Below are positions 1 through 8,643 of a stretch of 64,000 nucleotides of DNA, piece by piece; position 1 is the stretch's first letter, and every line of letters starts with the position of its first letter. The position numbers and the translations under genes are program-made. Under the pieces are notes generated by a model. The model searched no databases. It had not been told where the DNA came from and worked only from the letters and a program-made list of their open reading frames with translations. Origin of the DNA: Mesorhizobium sp. WSM3862 (GTDB lineage Bacteria > Pseudomonadota > Alphaproteobacteria > Rhizobiales > Rhizobiaceae). The DNA lies in NCBI RefSeq assembly GCF_002294985.1, contig NZ_NSGE01000001.1, forward strand, positions 682,001 through 746,000, read 5' to 3'.

Positions 1-374
1 CGGCGCGCGGCCAGTCCGCGCCAGCGCCGGCCCTTAATCTCGAACTCAACGCCGTGCAGCCTTCGGACAAGGGCTGCCGGCTGACCTTCGTCGTCAACAA
101 CGCGCTCGGCGCCGACCTGTCGAAGTCCGCTTTCGAAATCGCGCTGTTCAATGAGTCCGGCGTTGTCGACCGCCTCACCGTGCTCGATTTCAAGGACCTG
201 CCGGTCGGCAAGACGAAAGTCACGCGCTTCGATCTCGCGGGCGCCGACTGCGGCAAGCTCGGCCGCGTGCTGATCAACAGCGCGACGGAATGCGCTGGAA
301 CCGGCGTCGAGCCGACGGCCTGCATGCGCGACCTGAAGACCTCGACTAAAACCGCCATCGCCTTCGGCGTATAG
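1..374 (+). CDS. Hypothetical protein, 5'-truncated by window edge
   Basis: The reading frame is open from the first bases of the window (codons begin at base 3) and stops at 372-374, so the N-terminus lies outside. A GTG at 54 sits in frame but is probably internal, because coding continues upstream. The visible ~123 residues are soluble and beta-rich, with two paired-looking cysteines (ADCGK and ATECAG/TACM). I do not recognise a named domain. It ends about 110 bases before the likely tonB start on the same strand, so it may be the end of a TonB-ExbBD-type operon. That link is inference from position only. Confidence 0.6.
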   Translation, partial: ARGQSAPAPALNLELNAVQPSDKGCRLTFVVNNALGADLSKSAFEIALFNESGVVDRLTVLDFKDLPVGKTKVTRFDLAGADCGKLGRVLINSATECAGTGVEPTACMRDLKTSTKTAIAFGV

Positions 375-485
375 AGGTGGGGATTGCATCCGGCCCGCCA
401 GGAGACGCCATGGCGTGGGCCATGGGCGGCAACCGATCTTGATTTGACAATTTCTTATCGCGTACAGCAGGTCTCGGCGCGAGAC

Positions 486-1451
486 ATGCAGGACATCAAT
501 CACTCCTCCGATGCAGGCAGCGAACCGGCGATCACGCCGGCCGAGCCGCTCATGCAGCCGCGGCACTCGGCCGGGCATCGCAAATGGCCGGTGGCGATCA
601 TCGCTTCCGGCCTGCTCCATGGCGCTGCGGCGGCCGCGTTCCTGCTCGCGCCTGCCGGGATATTCGACTCCATGGACGCGATTCGGGCCGAGGGCGCAGA
701 TCAGTCCGGCGCCAACGTCACCGGCAGCGCCCTGGACGACCAGTCGTCCGGCGCCGTGGATGTCACCTTGGTGCCCGATCTGCAGCCGGTGAAACGCCAG
801 GCCGCGCAGCCCGCACCGCCGGTCGAAGCGCAGGAACCAGCAAGCGAACCCTCGACGCCTCAGCTTCCGCCGCAAGCCGTCAAGGAAGCCGCTTCCGCGC
901 CGGATATCGTGGCGGCCACCAGCCCACGCCAGGATGACCAGACTGTCCCCGACGACAGCAAACCTACGCCCGCGACCGAACTGCAAAGCGCTGAAGCGCC
1001 CCTTGCCGAGCCTCAACAGCCACCGGTCCCCAGTGCGACATCGAGCGCCCCAGCCCCATCGGCAGCGGCAGACCAGACCAATGCAACCGGCGGCACGGCG
1101 GATGGCGATACACGCGACGCGCCTGTTGCCGCCAGCAAGGGCAAGAAACAGGCCGCTGCCGGCAATGCCCTGGAATCCCACTACAGCGGTGAAATCCAGA
1201 AGAAACTTGCGCGCGCCAACCGTCGCGTTTCGAAATCGATCCAGGCCAAGGCTCGCAACAACGCCAGGGTGGTTTTCGTCGTCGCGGCCGACGGCAGCGT
1301 CAGCGACCTGCAGCTCACTGAAAGTTCAGGGTCCGCCGAGCTCGATCAGTTCGCTTTGACGCTGGTGCGCAAGCAAGCCCCGTTCCCTCCCATTCCACCC
1401 GAGACCGGCAAATCAAGTTGGGTGTTCAAGGCGCGGATCGGCCCTTTTTAA
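486..1451 (+). CDS. tonB: TonB family energy-transducing protein
   Basis: TonB couples the inner-membrane ExbB-ExbD proton channel to outer-membrane receptors for iron, heme or cobalamin. The protein (321 aa from ATG 486) has a short cytoplasmic N-terminus, one membrane segment near residues 30-50 (IIASGLLHGAAAAAFLLA), a long Pro/Ala/Glu-rich periplasmic linker (~80-230) and a C-terminal TonB domain (~240-321) with the VVFVVAADGSVSDLQL beta segment and the FPPIPPE motif. An in-frame TTG at 384 would add 34 residues that do not look like a TonB N-terminus, so ATG 486 is preferred although its ribosome site is weak. The stop is followed without a gap by a gene remnant in the same frame. Confidence 0.85.
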   Translation: MQDINHSSDAGSEPAITPAEPLMQPRHSAGHRKWPVAIIASGLLHGAAAAAFLLAPAGIFDSMDAIRAEGADQSGANVTGSALDDQSSGAVDVTLVPDLQPVKRQAAQPAPPVEAQEPASEPSTPQLPPQAVKEAASAPDIVAATSPRQDDQTVPDDSKPTPATELQSAEAPLAEPQQPPVPSATSSAPAPSAAADQTNATGGTADGDTRDAPVAASKGKKQAAAGNALESHYSGEIQKKLARANRRVSKSIQAKARNNARVVFVVAADGSVSDLQLTESSGSAELDQFALTLVRKQAPFPPIPPETGKSSWVFKARIGPF

Positions 1452-1583
1452 AGCCTCCGCGATTTCATCGCCTGGACGAAGTCGGAGAACTTCCGCGCCG
1501 CCCATCGCAACGCCGGCACCGCCAAGGTGCATTATCTTGGCCACCCCGAGTTCGAAGGGTTTTTGGTCGTCGAGGGCGCCTGA
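1452..1583 (+). pseudogene. Remnant of ABM/IsdG-type heme-degrading monooxygenase (HmuD/HmuQ-like C-terminus)
   Basis: Immediately after the tonB stop, in the same frame, 43 codons read to a TGA at 1581-1583. The translation (DFIAWTKSENFRAAHRNAG, then YLGHPEFEGFLVVEGA) matches the typical C-terminal part of antibiotic-biosynthesis-monooxygenase-fold heme oxygenases, which in rhizobia lie beside heme-uptake and tonB genes. The first half of the domain, including the start codon, is missing: those bases are occupied by tonB. The pattern fits a deletion that fused the tail of a heme oxygenase gene behind tonB. The family call comes from motif recognition. The remnant should not be translated on its own. 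Confidence 0.6.
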
Positions 1584-1616
1584 CCGCCGCTAACGCGGCG
1601 GCCTTCCCGCACCTGA

Positions 1617-4600
1617 TTAGGCTGCCGCGAGCAGGCTGGCATTGCCGCCGGCCGCCGTCGTGTCAACGCAGACCGCGCGCTCATGCGCATAAGCCGCCGG
1701 ATTAAGCACTTCGCCGACCAGCGGCACGATCGGCCCGGCGCGCTCGGCAACCACCTTGCGCACGATGCGCGCCGCTTCCGGCGTGCCGGAGAAGGCAACG
1801 ACGTCGACGCGCAGCGAGCGTGCCTCGACCGGGTCCGGCCGGCCGTCGATCGCCGCCAGCGGCAGGCCCTTGCCGGTCAGCGCCGACAGCGCCGCCGGCG
1901 CGCCTGGCGCCACTGCCAGAACGGCATTGCCGGCGGCTAAAGCCTGGATTGTCTGCGCAAGCAGCGTCTCGGCATCCGGCCCGAGGCAGAGCACCCGTCC
2001 GCGCGGCGCCAGCGACAGCGTGTTGGCCTCGCCGGTCGGGCCCGGCAGGTCGACCTGCCCGAAATCGAGGCTCGCTGCGGCGGCGATGGCCGCAGCCCCC
2101 TTGCCGCGCAGATGTTTTCTCAGAATCGCCACGCGATCTGGTCGCGTCGACCAGCCGCCAAGCGTCGGGTCCGGCAGATTGTCGGCGAGTTCCGTCGCCG
2201 TCACCTTGTGACCGTCGCCGACTTCCGTGCCGGCTTGGGGGCCCTTGCGGAAGCGGCGCAGATAATGCGGCCCGCCGGCCTTCGGCCCGGTGCCGGACAG
2301 ACCCTCGCCGCCGAAGGGCTGCGAGCCGACGACGGCGCCGATCTGGTTTCGGTTGACATAGATGTTGCCGGCATGGATGCCGTCGACGAAATGCTGGACG
2401 CGGCCCTCGATGCGGGTGTGCAGGCCGAAGGTCAGGCCGTAGCCCTTGCGGTTGATGCCGGCAATCACCGCGTCGACGTCGTCGGCGTCGAAGGTGGCGA
2501 CATGCAGCACCGGACCGAACACTTCGCGCTCCATCTCCTCGATGCCTTTGACCCGAAAGACATGCGGCGCGACGAAGCGGCCGGCAGCCGGCGCTTCGAG
2601 CTTGGCGATGAGGCGCCCCTCCAGCCCCTTTTTCTTGCAGTAGTCGCCGATCGAGGCCTGCGCCTCATCGTCGATGACCGGGCCGACATCGGTCGAGATC
2701 AGCCACGGATCGCCGACATTGAGGGCCTCCATCGCGCCCTTCAGCATGGCCAGCATCTTCTTCTCGACATCCTTCTGCACGTAGAGCACGCGCAGCGCCG
2801 AGCAGCGCTGCCCGGCGCTCTGGAAGGCGGAGGCGAGGATGTCGCGCACCGCCTGCTCGGGAAGCGCCGTGGAATCGACGATCATGGCGTTCAGCCCACC
2901 CGTCTCGGCAATCAGCATGGCATCGGGCGCCGCCGTTTCGGCCAGCTGTTTTTCGATCAGCTTGGCGACCTCGGTCGAGCCGGTAAAGCAGACACCTGCG
3001 ATGCGCGGGTTGGCGGTGAGCGGCGCTCCGACCGACGCACCGTCACCCGGCAGGAGCTGGATGATATCCTCCGGCACGCCGGCCTCGCGCAGCATCTCGA
3101 CGGCGCGGAAGGCGATCAGCGGCGTCTGCTCGGCGGGCTTGGCGATCACTGAATTGCCGGTGACGAGCGCCGCCGCGATCTGGCCGGTGAAGATGGCCAG
3201 CGGGAAATTCCACGGCGAGATGCAGACGATCGCGCCACGGGCTTCAGTGCCCGCTTCGGCATTCGCCGCCTCGGCCGCATAGTAACGCAGGAAATCGACC
3301 GCCTCGCGCACTTCGGCGACGCCGTCGGCCAACGACTTGCCGGCCTCTCGAGTGGCCAAAGCGAAGAACTCGGCGGCATTGGCCTCGTAGAGGTCGGCGG
3401 CGCGGTTGAGGATCGCGGCGCGCTCGGCAACCGGGCGTTTTGCCCAGGCCGGCTGCGCCTCCACAGCGATGCGAACGGCCGTCGCGACCTGCTTGGCCGC
3501 CGCCTCATGCACGGTGCCGACGACCTCATCGGGCTTGGCCGGGTTGACGATCTGGCGCGGCTTGCCGTAGCCGGCGGCGCGCGTGATCGGCTTGGCATGC
3601 CAGCGATCCGCTCCCGCGAATTCCGCCCGCGCCCTGTCGATGGCTGCAAGAGTCACCGCATCACTGATGTCGAACCCTTTTGAATTGCGCCGGTGGGCGC
3701 CGAAGATCGCGGCGGGCCGCGCGATCGCCGGATTGGCGGCGGGGCCTTGTTTCTCTACAGCTTCCAGCGGGTCGCGGGCGATTTCTTCCGGCTCGACCTC
3801 CTCGTCAGTCAACTGGTGGACGAAAGAGGAGTTGGCGCCGTTTTCCAAGAGCCGCCGCACCAGATAGGCGAGCAGGTCGGAATGCGCACCGACCGGCGCG
3901 TAGATGCGGCAGCGCGTCCTTTCGGCCTTGCGCACCGTCTTGTGCAGCGATTCGCCCATGCCGTGCAGACGCTGGAATTCGAAGGAGTCGCGATCCTTCG
4001 CCATCGACAGGATGGCAGCCACCGTGTGCGCGTTGTGGGTGGCGAATTGCGGGTAGATGCGGTCGGTCATCGACAGCAGTTTTCGCGCGCAGGCCACATA
4101 CGAGACGTCGGTGTTGGTCTTGCGGGTGAAGACCGGATAGCCGGCAAGCCCAAGCGTCTGTGCCCGCTTGATCTCGGTGTCCCAATAGGCGCCCTTCACC
4201 AGCCGCACCATGATCTTGCGGTCGTATTTTTTGGCAAGCGCATAGAGCCAGTCGATGACGAATGCCGCGCGCGGGCCATAGGCCTGGACGACGACGCCGA
4301 AACCATCCCAGCCGGCAAGCTCCGGTTCGGCGAGCACGCGTTCGATGACGTCGAGCGACAGATCGAGCCGGTCGGCCTCTTCGGCATCGATGTTGAGGCC
4401 CATGCGCGAATGCCGCGCGGCAAGCGCCAGCGACAACAGCCGCTCGGCCATTACCGGCAGCATCTTCTCCTTCTGCGCCACCTCATACCGCGGATGCAGT
4501 GCCGAAAGCTTGACCGAAATGCCGTGGTTGTAGCGAATGTCCGGGCCATTGGACCCCGCGTCGAGCGAGGAAATCGCATCCGCATAGGCGCGGTGATAGC

Positions 4601-5225
4601 GCAGCGCATCAGCCTCGGTGCGGGCCGCCTCACCCAGCATGTCGAAGGAATAGAGATAGCCCTTCTGCGTCATCGGACGGCCGCGCTTGACCGCTTCGGC
4701 GATGGTGCGGCCGAGCACGAACTGCTCGCCCATTTCGCGCATCGCCGCCGCCACGGCCTTGCGGATGACCGGCTCGCCGAGCCTGCGCACCATGGCGCGC
4801 AGCGTGCCTTCGATACCGCCCTCGCCTTCATCGAGCACGCGGCCGGTCAGCATCAGCGCCCAGGTCGAGGCGTTGACGAAAATGGAACTCGAGCTGCCCG
4901 AATGCGCCGACCAGTCATGCGGCGCGATCTTGTCGGCGATGAGATCGTCCATCGTCTCGGCATCGGGAACGCGCAGCAGCGCCTCGGCGAGACACATCAG
5001 CGCCACGCCTTCCTTGGTCGACAGGCCATAGGCCGAAAGAAAAACCTCCATCAGCCGAGGGTCGGTCGAGCCGCGCACCGCGCGCACCAGATCGGCCGCA
5101 CGCGCCGAGATCGCCTTGCGCTCTTCCGCCGAAAGCCCGGCAGCCGCGGACAGTCGCTTCACCGCCTCGTCTTCGTCGGGCAAATAGTTGGCGCGGATAT
5201 CCTGGCGGATGGCATCGAGCGGCAT
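1617..5225 (-). CDS. putA: Bifunctional proline dehydrogenase / delta-1-pyrroline-5-carboxylate dehydrogenase
   Basis: Converts proline to glutamate in two steps: an FAD-dependent PRODH domain, then an NAD-dependent aldehyde dehydrogenase with substrate channelling between them. The protein is 1202 aa from ATG 5225 (MPLDAIRQ). A longer frame adds 39 residues that would cover the promoter region. PRODH motifs are VKGAYWDTEIKRAQ and, near residue 455, LVRRLLENGANSSFV with the proline-binding arginines. The P5C dehydrogenase part has FTGSTEVAK, ETGGLNAM and SAGQRCSA with catalytic Cys near residue 808. A further ~200-residue C-terminal domain follows. There is no N-terminal ribbon-helix-helix repressor domain, which fits regulation by the divergent Lrp-type gene. 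Confidence 0.97.
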   Translation of the reverse strand: MPLDAIRQDIRANYLPDEDEAVKRLSAAAGLSAEERKAISARAADLVRAVRGSTDPRLMEVFLSAYGLSTKEGVALMCLAEALLRVPDAETMDDLIADKIAPHDWSAHSGSSSSIFVNASTWALMLTGRVLDEGEGGIEGTLRAMVRRLGEPVIRKAVAAAMREMGEQFVLGRTIAEAVKRGRPMTQKGYLYSFDMLGEAARTEADALRYHRAYADAISSLDAGSNGPDIRYNHGISVKLSALHPRYEVAQKEKMLPVMAERLLSLALAARHSRMGLNIDAEEADRLDLSLDVIERVLAEPELAGWDGFGVVVQAYGPRAAFVIDWLYALAKKYDRKIMVRLVKGAYWDTEIKRAQTLGLAGYPVFTRKTNTDVSYVACARKLLSMTDRIYPQFATHNAHTVAAILSMAKDRDSFEFQRLHGMGESLHKTVRKAERTRCRIYAPVGAHSDLLAYLVRRLLENGANSSFVHQLTDEEVEPEEIARDPLEAVEKQGPAANPAIARPAAIFGAHRRNSKGFDISDAVTLAAIDRARAEFAGADRWHAKPITRAAGYGKPRQIVNPAKPDEVVGTVHEAAAKQVATAVRIAVEAQPAWAKRPVAERAAILNRAADLYEANAAEFFALATREAGKSLADGVAEVREAVDFLRYYAAEAANAEAGTEARGAIVCISPWNFPLAIFTGQIAAALVTGNSVIAKPAEQTPLIAFRAVEMLREAGVPEDIIQLLPGDGASVGAPLTANPRIAGVCFTGSTEVAKLIEKQLAETAAPDAMLIAETGGLNAMIVDSTALPEQAVRDILASAFQSAGQRCSALRVLYVQKDVEKKMLAMLKGAMEALNVGDPWLISTDVGPVIDDEAQASIGDYCKKKGLEGRLIAKLEAPAAGRFVAPHVFRVKGIEEMEREVFGPVLHVATFDADDVDAVIAGINRKGYGLTFGLHTRIEGRVQHFVDGIHAGNIYVNRNQIGAVVGSQPFGGEGLSGTGPKAGGPHYLRRFRKGPQAGTEVGDGHKVTATELADNLPDPTLGGWSTRPDRVAILRKHLRGKGAAAIAAAASLDFGQVDLPGPTGEANTLSLAPRGRVLCLGPDAETLLAQTIQALAAGNAVLAVAPGAPAALSALTGKGLPLAAIDGRPDPVEARSLRVDVVAFSGTPEAARIVRKVVAERAGPIVPLVGEVLNPAAYAHERAVCVDTTAAGGNASLLAAA

Positions 5226-5390
5226 GTCGGATCCATGAGAGCAAGCGTTAGCGAGCGGGTCTGGCGGTCGCCGGACCGATTGGCGCAAGCTAGCACAGCT
5301 GGGAGCCCAGGTCGGTCCAAAGAAATCGACAAGATAGTCCATTCGAGCTATCGTAGCGGCTCAACTCCTGTCATTTTGTCCATAAGATCG
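5226..5390. promoter_or_regulatory. Divergent putA-putR promoter region
   Basis: This 165-base region separates the start codons of putA (leftward) and the Lrp-family gene (rightward). In Agrobacterium and Rhodobacter, PutR binds the shared region, represses itself and activates putA with proline. The same arrangement here supports that role. I did not find one unambiguous operator by eye, so the region is marked from context. Confidence 0.55.
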
Positions 5391-5843
5391 ATGAGCGAAG
5401 ACCAATTGGACCGCATTGACCGCAACATCCTGGCCGCGCTCGGGCGCGACGGCCGGCTTTCAATGTCCGAGCTGGCTTTGAAGGTCGGGCTGTCGAAGAC
5501 CCCGGTGCAGGCCCGTGTGAAGCGTCTTGAGAAGGAGGGCTACATCAGAGGCTATCGCGCGATCATCGACCGGGAGCGCATGGGCGAAGGCCATGTCGCC
5601 TTCGTCCAGGTGAAGCTGTCGGATACGCGCTCGGCGGCGCTCGACGCGTTCAACCGCGCGGTGCACGGCGTGCCGGAGATCGAGCAGTGCCATATGATGG
5701 CGTCGAGCTTCGACTATCTCCTGAAGGTCCGCACCACCGATATCGCCGCCTACCGCCGCGTGCTCGGCGAGCGCATTTCGGCCCTTCCCCACGTGGCGCA
5801 GACTTCGACCTTCGTGGCGATGGAAACGGTGAAGGATCGCTAG
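5391..5843 (+). CDS. putR: Lrp/AsnC family regulator of proline catabolism
   Basis: A 150-aa protein from ATG 5391 with an N-terminal helix-turn-helix (LDRIDRNILAALGRDGRLSMSELALKVGLSKTPVQARVKRLEKEG, about residues 5-50) and a C-terminal RAM/AsnC ligand domain (HVAFVQVKL ... DYLLKVRTTD). It is divergent from putA, the expected place for PutR, the proline-responsive activator of putA in alphaproteobacteria. A much longer frame runs in from 3693 through putA antisense sequence and is not real. The stop codon runs straight into a palindromic repeat. Confidence 0.92.
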   Translation: MSEDQLDRIDRNILAALGRDGRLSMSELALKVGLSKTPVQARVKRLEKEGYIRGYRAIIDRERMGEGHVAFVQVKLSDTRSAALDAFNRAVHGVPEIEQCHMMASSFDYLLKVRTTDIAAYRRVLGERISALPHVAQTSTFVAMETVKDR

Positions 5844-5891
5844 CGCAATTCCAGGAAAGGTGCGCAGCCGTTTTCCGTCCGGGAATCGCGC
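5844..5891. repeat. Short palindromic intergenic repeat, copy 1
   Basis: Begins at the base after the putR stop codon. It reads GCAATTCCAGGAAAGG, then TTTTCCGTCCGGGAATCGCG, so the two halves form an imperfect hairpin. A closer-to-perfect copy lies at 29703-29750. This type of element is common between rhizobial genes. It may end or stabilise putR transcripts and those of the convergent peroxidase gene. Confidence 0.7.
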
Positions 5892-5903
5892 AAAATTAAG
5901 ACT

Positions 5904-7112
5904 CTACTCCGACAGAGTCTTCAGGAACGCCACCAGAGCCGCGCGCTCGCGATCGGAAAGCTCGAGCGGGTGGATCTCCGAAACGCCTTCAACGCTGGGC
6001 GCCGCTTTCGAATAATGCGCCACCACCTCGTCGAGGGTCGAGAACTGCCCGGCATGCATGTAGGGCGCACGCGTAGCTGCCCCCCTGAGCGACGGCGTCT
6101 TGTAGGCGCGCACGAGTTGCTGCCCGTCCTTCACCATGAAGCGCAATTCGCGGCAGGCGCTTTCATCGCCGTCGCGGAACTTGCCGAAGCAGTTGAACGG
6201 GTCCGCCTGCACTTGAGCCACGGCATCGACCCGGCCGCGGTCGGGCGGCAGATCCTTGACCGGCGGCACGCCGGTGTTGTGGAACGAATTGTCGGTGAAG
6301 CGCGGCCCGTTATGGCAGGTCACGCAATTGGCCTTGCCGATGAACAGCTTCAGCCCGAGGATCTCTTCCGGCGAGAAGGCAGCATCGCCTTGCGGCTTGG
6401 TGCCGGTCGCGAGGTCGATCGCGAAGCGGTCGAAACGCGTCTGCCCAGGTTCGATCGAGCGCTCGAAGGCCGCGATTGCCTTGCCGATATTGGCAAAGAC
6501 GCGGTTGACGTCTTCGGCCTGCCTGGCGGGCATGGCGTTCCATGCCGCCTTTTCGGCCTCGGTGCCGAGCGGGCTGGCATTGGCCGGCACGGTGGAAAGA
6601 TCGGGCAGCGGCCCGAAAATGCGCTCATAGCGCTCGCCGAACCGCTCCTTGATGTAATGCGCGAAGGCCGCGCGGTTGCCGGCCTGCTCCAGCGGGTTTT
6701 CGAGCGGCGTCAGCGCTTGCGCCCACAAACTGTCGCGGCGTCCGTCCCAGAAGAACCAAGGATCGCGCGCCACGCCGGCCAGCGGCATGGTTCGGCGATT
6801 GGTGTGGCCGACGCCGACCGCCCGCGGCAGGTCGTCCTGGAACTGACGGTCGATCTTGTGGCAGGTCGAGCAGGACACGGTGCCGCCGCGGCTCATGCCG
6901 ACATCGAAGAACAGCGTCGATCCGAGCGCTGCAGCGGCCGGCACATCGGCATACTGGTTCGTCGTGTCCGCTTTGAGCGCCGGCAGCGTGTTCAACGCCA
7001 GCGAGGCGATGGTGTTCTTCTCGGCGTCGCTGAACTCGGGTTCGTCGCAACCGCCAAGCAAAGCGAGCGCGACCAGAGCGGACAGGCTTGCGAGGCGGAG
7101 AAGACGCTTCAT
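5904..7112 (-). CDS. Di-heme cytochrome c peroxidase family lipoprotein
   Basis: A 402-aa protein with a lipoprotein signal (MKRLLRLASLSALVALALLGGC; Cys at about residue 22), so it should be anchored on the periplasmic side. Two c-type heme motifs are visible: CSTCH (near residue 80) and CVTCH (near residue 270). The distal region has TRAPYMHAGQFSTLDEVV, the usual C-terminal pattern of bacterial di-heme CCP/MauG-like enzymes. Members reduce H2O2 or oxidise protein substrates, and the sequence cannot decide between these. The gene starts 7 bases after the YtkA-like gene ends, so the two are likely cotranscribed. Confidence 0.88.
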   Translation of the reverse strand: MKRLLRLASLSALVALALLGGCDEPEFSDAEKNTIASLALNTLPALKADTTNQYADVPAAAALGSTLFFDVGMSRGGTVSCSTCHKIDRQFQDDLPRAVGVGHTNRRTMPLAGVARDPWFFWDGRRDSLWAQALTPLENPLEQAGNRAAFAHYIKERFGERYERIFGPLPDLSTVPANASPLGTEAEKAAWNAMPARQAEDVNRVFANIGKAIAAFERSIEPGQTRFDRFAIDLATGTKPQGDAAFSPEEILGLKLFIGKANCVTCHNGPRFTDNSFHNTGVPPVKDLPPDRGRVDAVAQVQADPFNCFGKFRDGDESACRELRFMVKDGQQLVRAYKTPSLRGAATRAPYMHAGQFSTLDEVVAHYSKAAPSVEGVSEIHPLELSDRERAALVAFLKTLSE

Positions 7113-7119
7113 CGGCCGC

Positions 7120-7563
7120 TCACAACAGAATGTTGAAGACGACTGAATCGGAACCCGCCGCCGCCGAGATCGCGAAGCGCAATTGCCACCAGCCGCTCAT
7201 GGTGAATTTCACGCCGTCGATGCGGTAGCGTCCCGCCCCCATATAGTCGGTCGCCTGCGGGCTGGTCGGCAGGCCGTGATTGTGCTGCGGCATGCCGCCG
7301 GAAACGGTGATCGCGGCCCCCTCCACCGGAGCGCCGGCGGAGGTCTTCAGTGTCAGCAGCCAGGATTGCAGCTCGCCCTGCCGGATGACGCCGCGCTCCG
7401 GCTCGAAGCTCGCAACGAACAGGCCGCTCGCCGTCTTTTTCGAACGCGACGTATCGGGGCCCGGTGCCGAATGCGGCGCCGTCAGGTAGACGACAGTCAG
7501 AATGCCGACCAGCAGGGCAGCAAGACCGAGACCCGCAAGAATGTAACGCCATATCGATGCCAA
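7120..7563 (-). CDS. YtkA/FixH-like membrane-anchored periplasmic protein
   Basis: A 147-aa protein starting at TTG 7563. A GAGGAG ribosome site lies 5 bases upstream, better than any site for the longer in-frame ATGs. It has an N-terminal membrane anchor (YILAGLGLAALLVGILTVV) and a beta-sandwich of the YtkA/FixH type containing GGMPQHNHGLPTSP. The His-rich turn is typical of this fold and suggests metal (copper) handling, which is inference. Its neighbour is the di-heme peroxidase 7 bases downstream. Confidence 0.7.
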   Translation of the reverse strand: MASIWRYILAGLGLAALLVGILTVVYLTAPHSAPGPDTSRSKKTASGLFVASFEPERGVIRQGELQSWLLTLKTSAGAPVEGAAITVSGGMPQHNHGLPTSPQATDYMGAGRYRIDGVKFTMSGWWQLRFAISAAAGSDSVVFNILL

Positions 7564-7722
7564 ACCGGCTCCTCTTCGGCTGATAACGTCACGGGCTGCG
7601 CGCAGCATCCCTCCCGCCTGTAGGAAATCGCTTCGCTTCTGGCGCAAAAATCGGCCTGCGCCAAGCATGGCGCTGCCGGCTGCAAAAAGCTACAGCACCA
7701 AAGCTTTAGGAGGACAAGTCAT

Positions 7723-8643
7723 ATGGAAGCCAATGGTGTCGCGTCGATCGGCGAATGCATGCTCGAACTGTCGGGCCAGGCAGGACCGAACTGGCGTATG
7801 GGCTTTGCCGGCGACACCTTCAATACGCTATGGGCGCTGCATGCGCTCAGCCCCGGCCGGCCCGCGACCTATGTCTCGGCCTTCGGCGACGACCCTTTTT
7901 CCCGCGATCAGATCGCGTTCTTAGCCCAGAACGGCATCGGTATCGGCAGCAGCCCGGTCATTGCCGGCGCAAGACCGGGCCTTTACGCCATCACGCTCAC
8001 TGGAGCCGAGCGCGCCTTCACTTACTGGCGAAGCGATGCTGCCGCGCGCCAGCTTGCCTCCGATGCAGCGGCACTGGCGAAAAGTCTTGAAAACCAAGCG
8101 CTTGTCTATTTTTCCGGAATCACTTTGGCAATTCTGGATGATGCCGCGCGCAAAACCCTGCTTTCGGCCGTCGCGACAGCACGCGCGGCGGGTTCGCTGG
8201 TCGCCTTTGACCCGAATTACCGTCCCAGGCTGTGGCCGAGCCGTGAAACCGCGCAGGCTGCGATCTTGGAAGCGCTCGCCGTCGCGGATATCGCATTGCC
8301 CACTTTTCCGGATGAGCAGATGCTGTTTGGCGATGAGGCGCCGGAAACAACTGCCAGGCGTCTCGGAGGAGTGGTCGGCGAGGTTGTCGTCAAGAACGGC
8401 GAGCAGCCGGCATTGATTGCCGTGGACGGCGCCTCGGAAACAATCGAGGCAGTGCATGTCGCCTCGCCTGTCGATACTACCGGCGCCGGCGATTCCTTCA
8501 ACGGCGGCTATCTCGCCGCCCGGCTTGCCGGTCACGCCCCAGTCGACGCGGTTCGGCGCGCGCATCGGGTGGCTGCGGCCGTCGTACAGGTGCGCGGCGC
8601 GCTCGCGCCGTTCGAGATTCTAAGAACAGCCTTTGGGATCTAG
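7723..8643 (+). CDS. kdgK: PfkB-family sugar kinase, probably 2-dehydro-3-deoxygluconokinase
   Basis: A 306-aa ribokinase-fold kinase. The start is fixed by AGGAGG eight bases before ATG 7723. The N-terminal SIGECMLEL segment and the C-terminal DTTGAGDSFNGGYLAA motif (anion hole and catalytic Asp) mark the PfkB family. The overall pattern, including the GFAGDTFNT substrate segment, is that of 2-keto-3-deoxygluconate kinase, which phosphorylates KDG for Entner-Doudoroff-type entry. Convergent with galM; the stop codons overlap within a CTAG palindrome. Confidence 0.8.
   Translation: MEANGVASIGECMLELSGQAGPNWRMGFAGDTFNTLWALHALSPGRPATYVSAFGDDPFSRDQIAFLAQNGIGIGSSPVIAGARPGLYAITLTGAERAFTYWRSDAAARQLASDAAALAKSLENQALVYFSGITLAILDDAARKTLLSAVATARAAGSLVAFDPNYRPRLWPSRETAQAAILEALAVADIALPTFPDEQMLFGDEAPETTARRLGGVVGEVVVKNGEQPALIAVDGASETIEAVHVASPVDTTGAGDSFNGGYLAARLAGHAPVDAVRRAHRVAAAVVQVRGALAPFEILRTAFGI

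Noticed and set aside
3693-5390. Plus-strand open frame running into putR (716 codons in total)
   Set aside because: It is antisense to putA and has no family features; only the last 150 codons, from ATG 5391, are a real gene.
5226-5390. A specific PutR operator
   Set aside because: Several AT-rich half-sites can be drawn, but none is clearly better than the others, so only the region was annotated.
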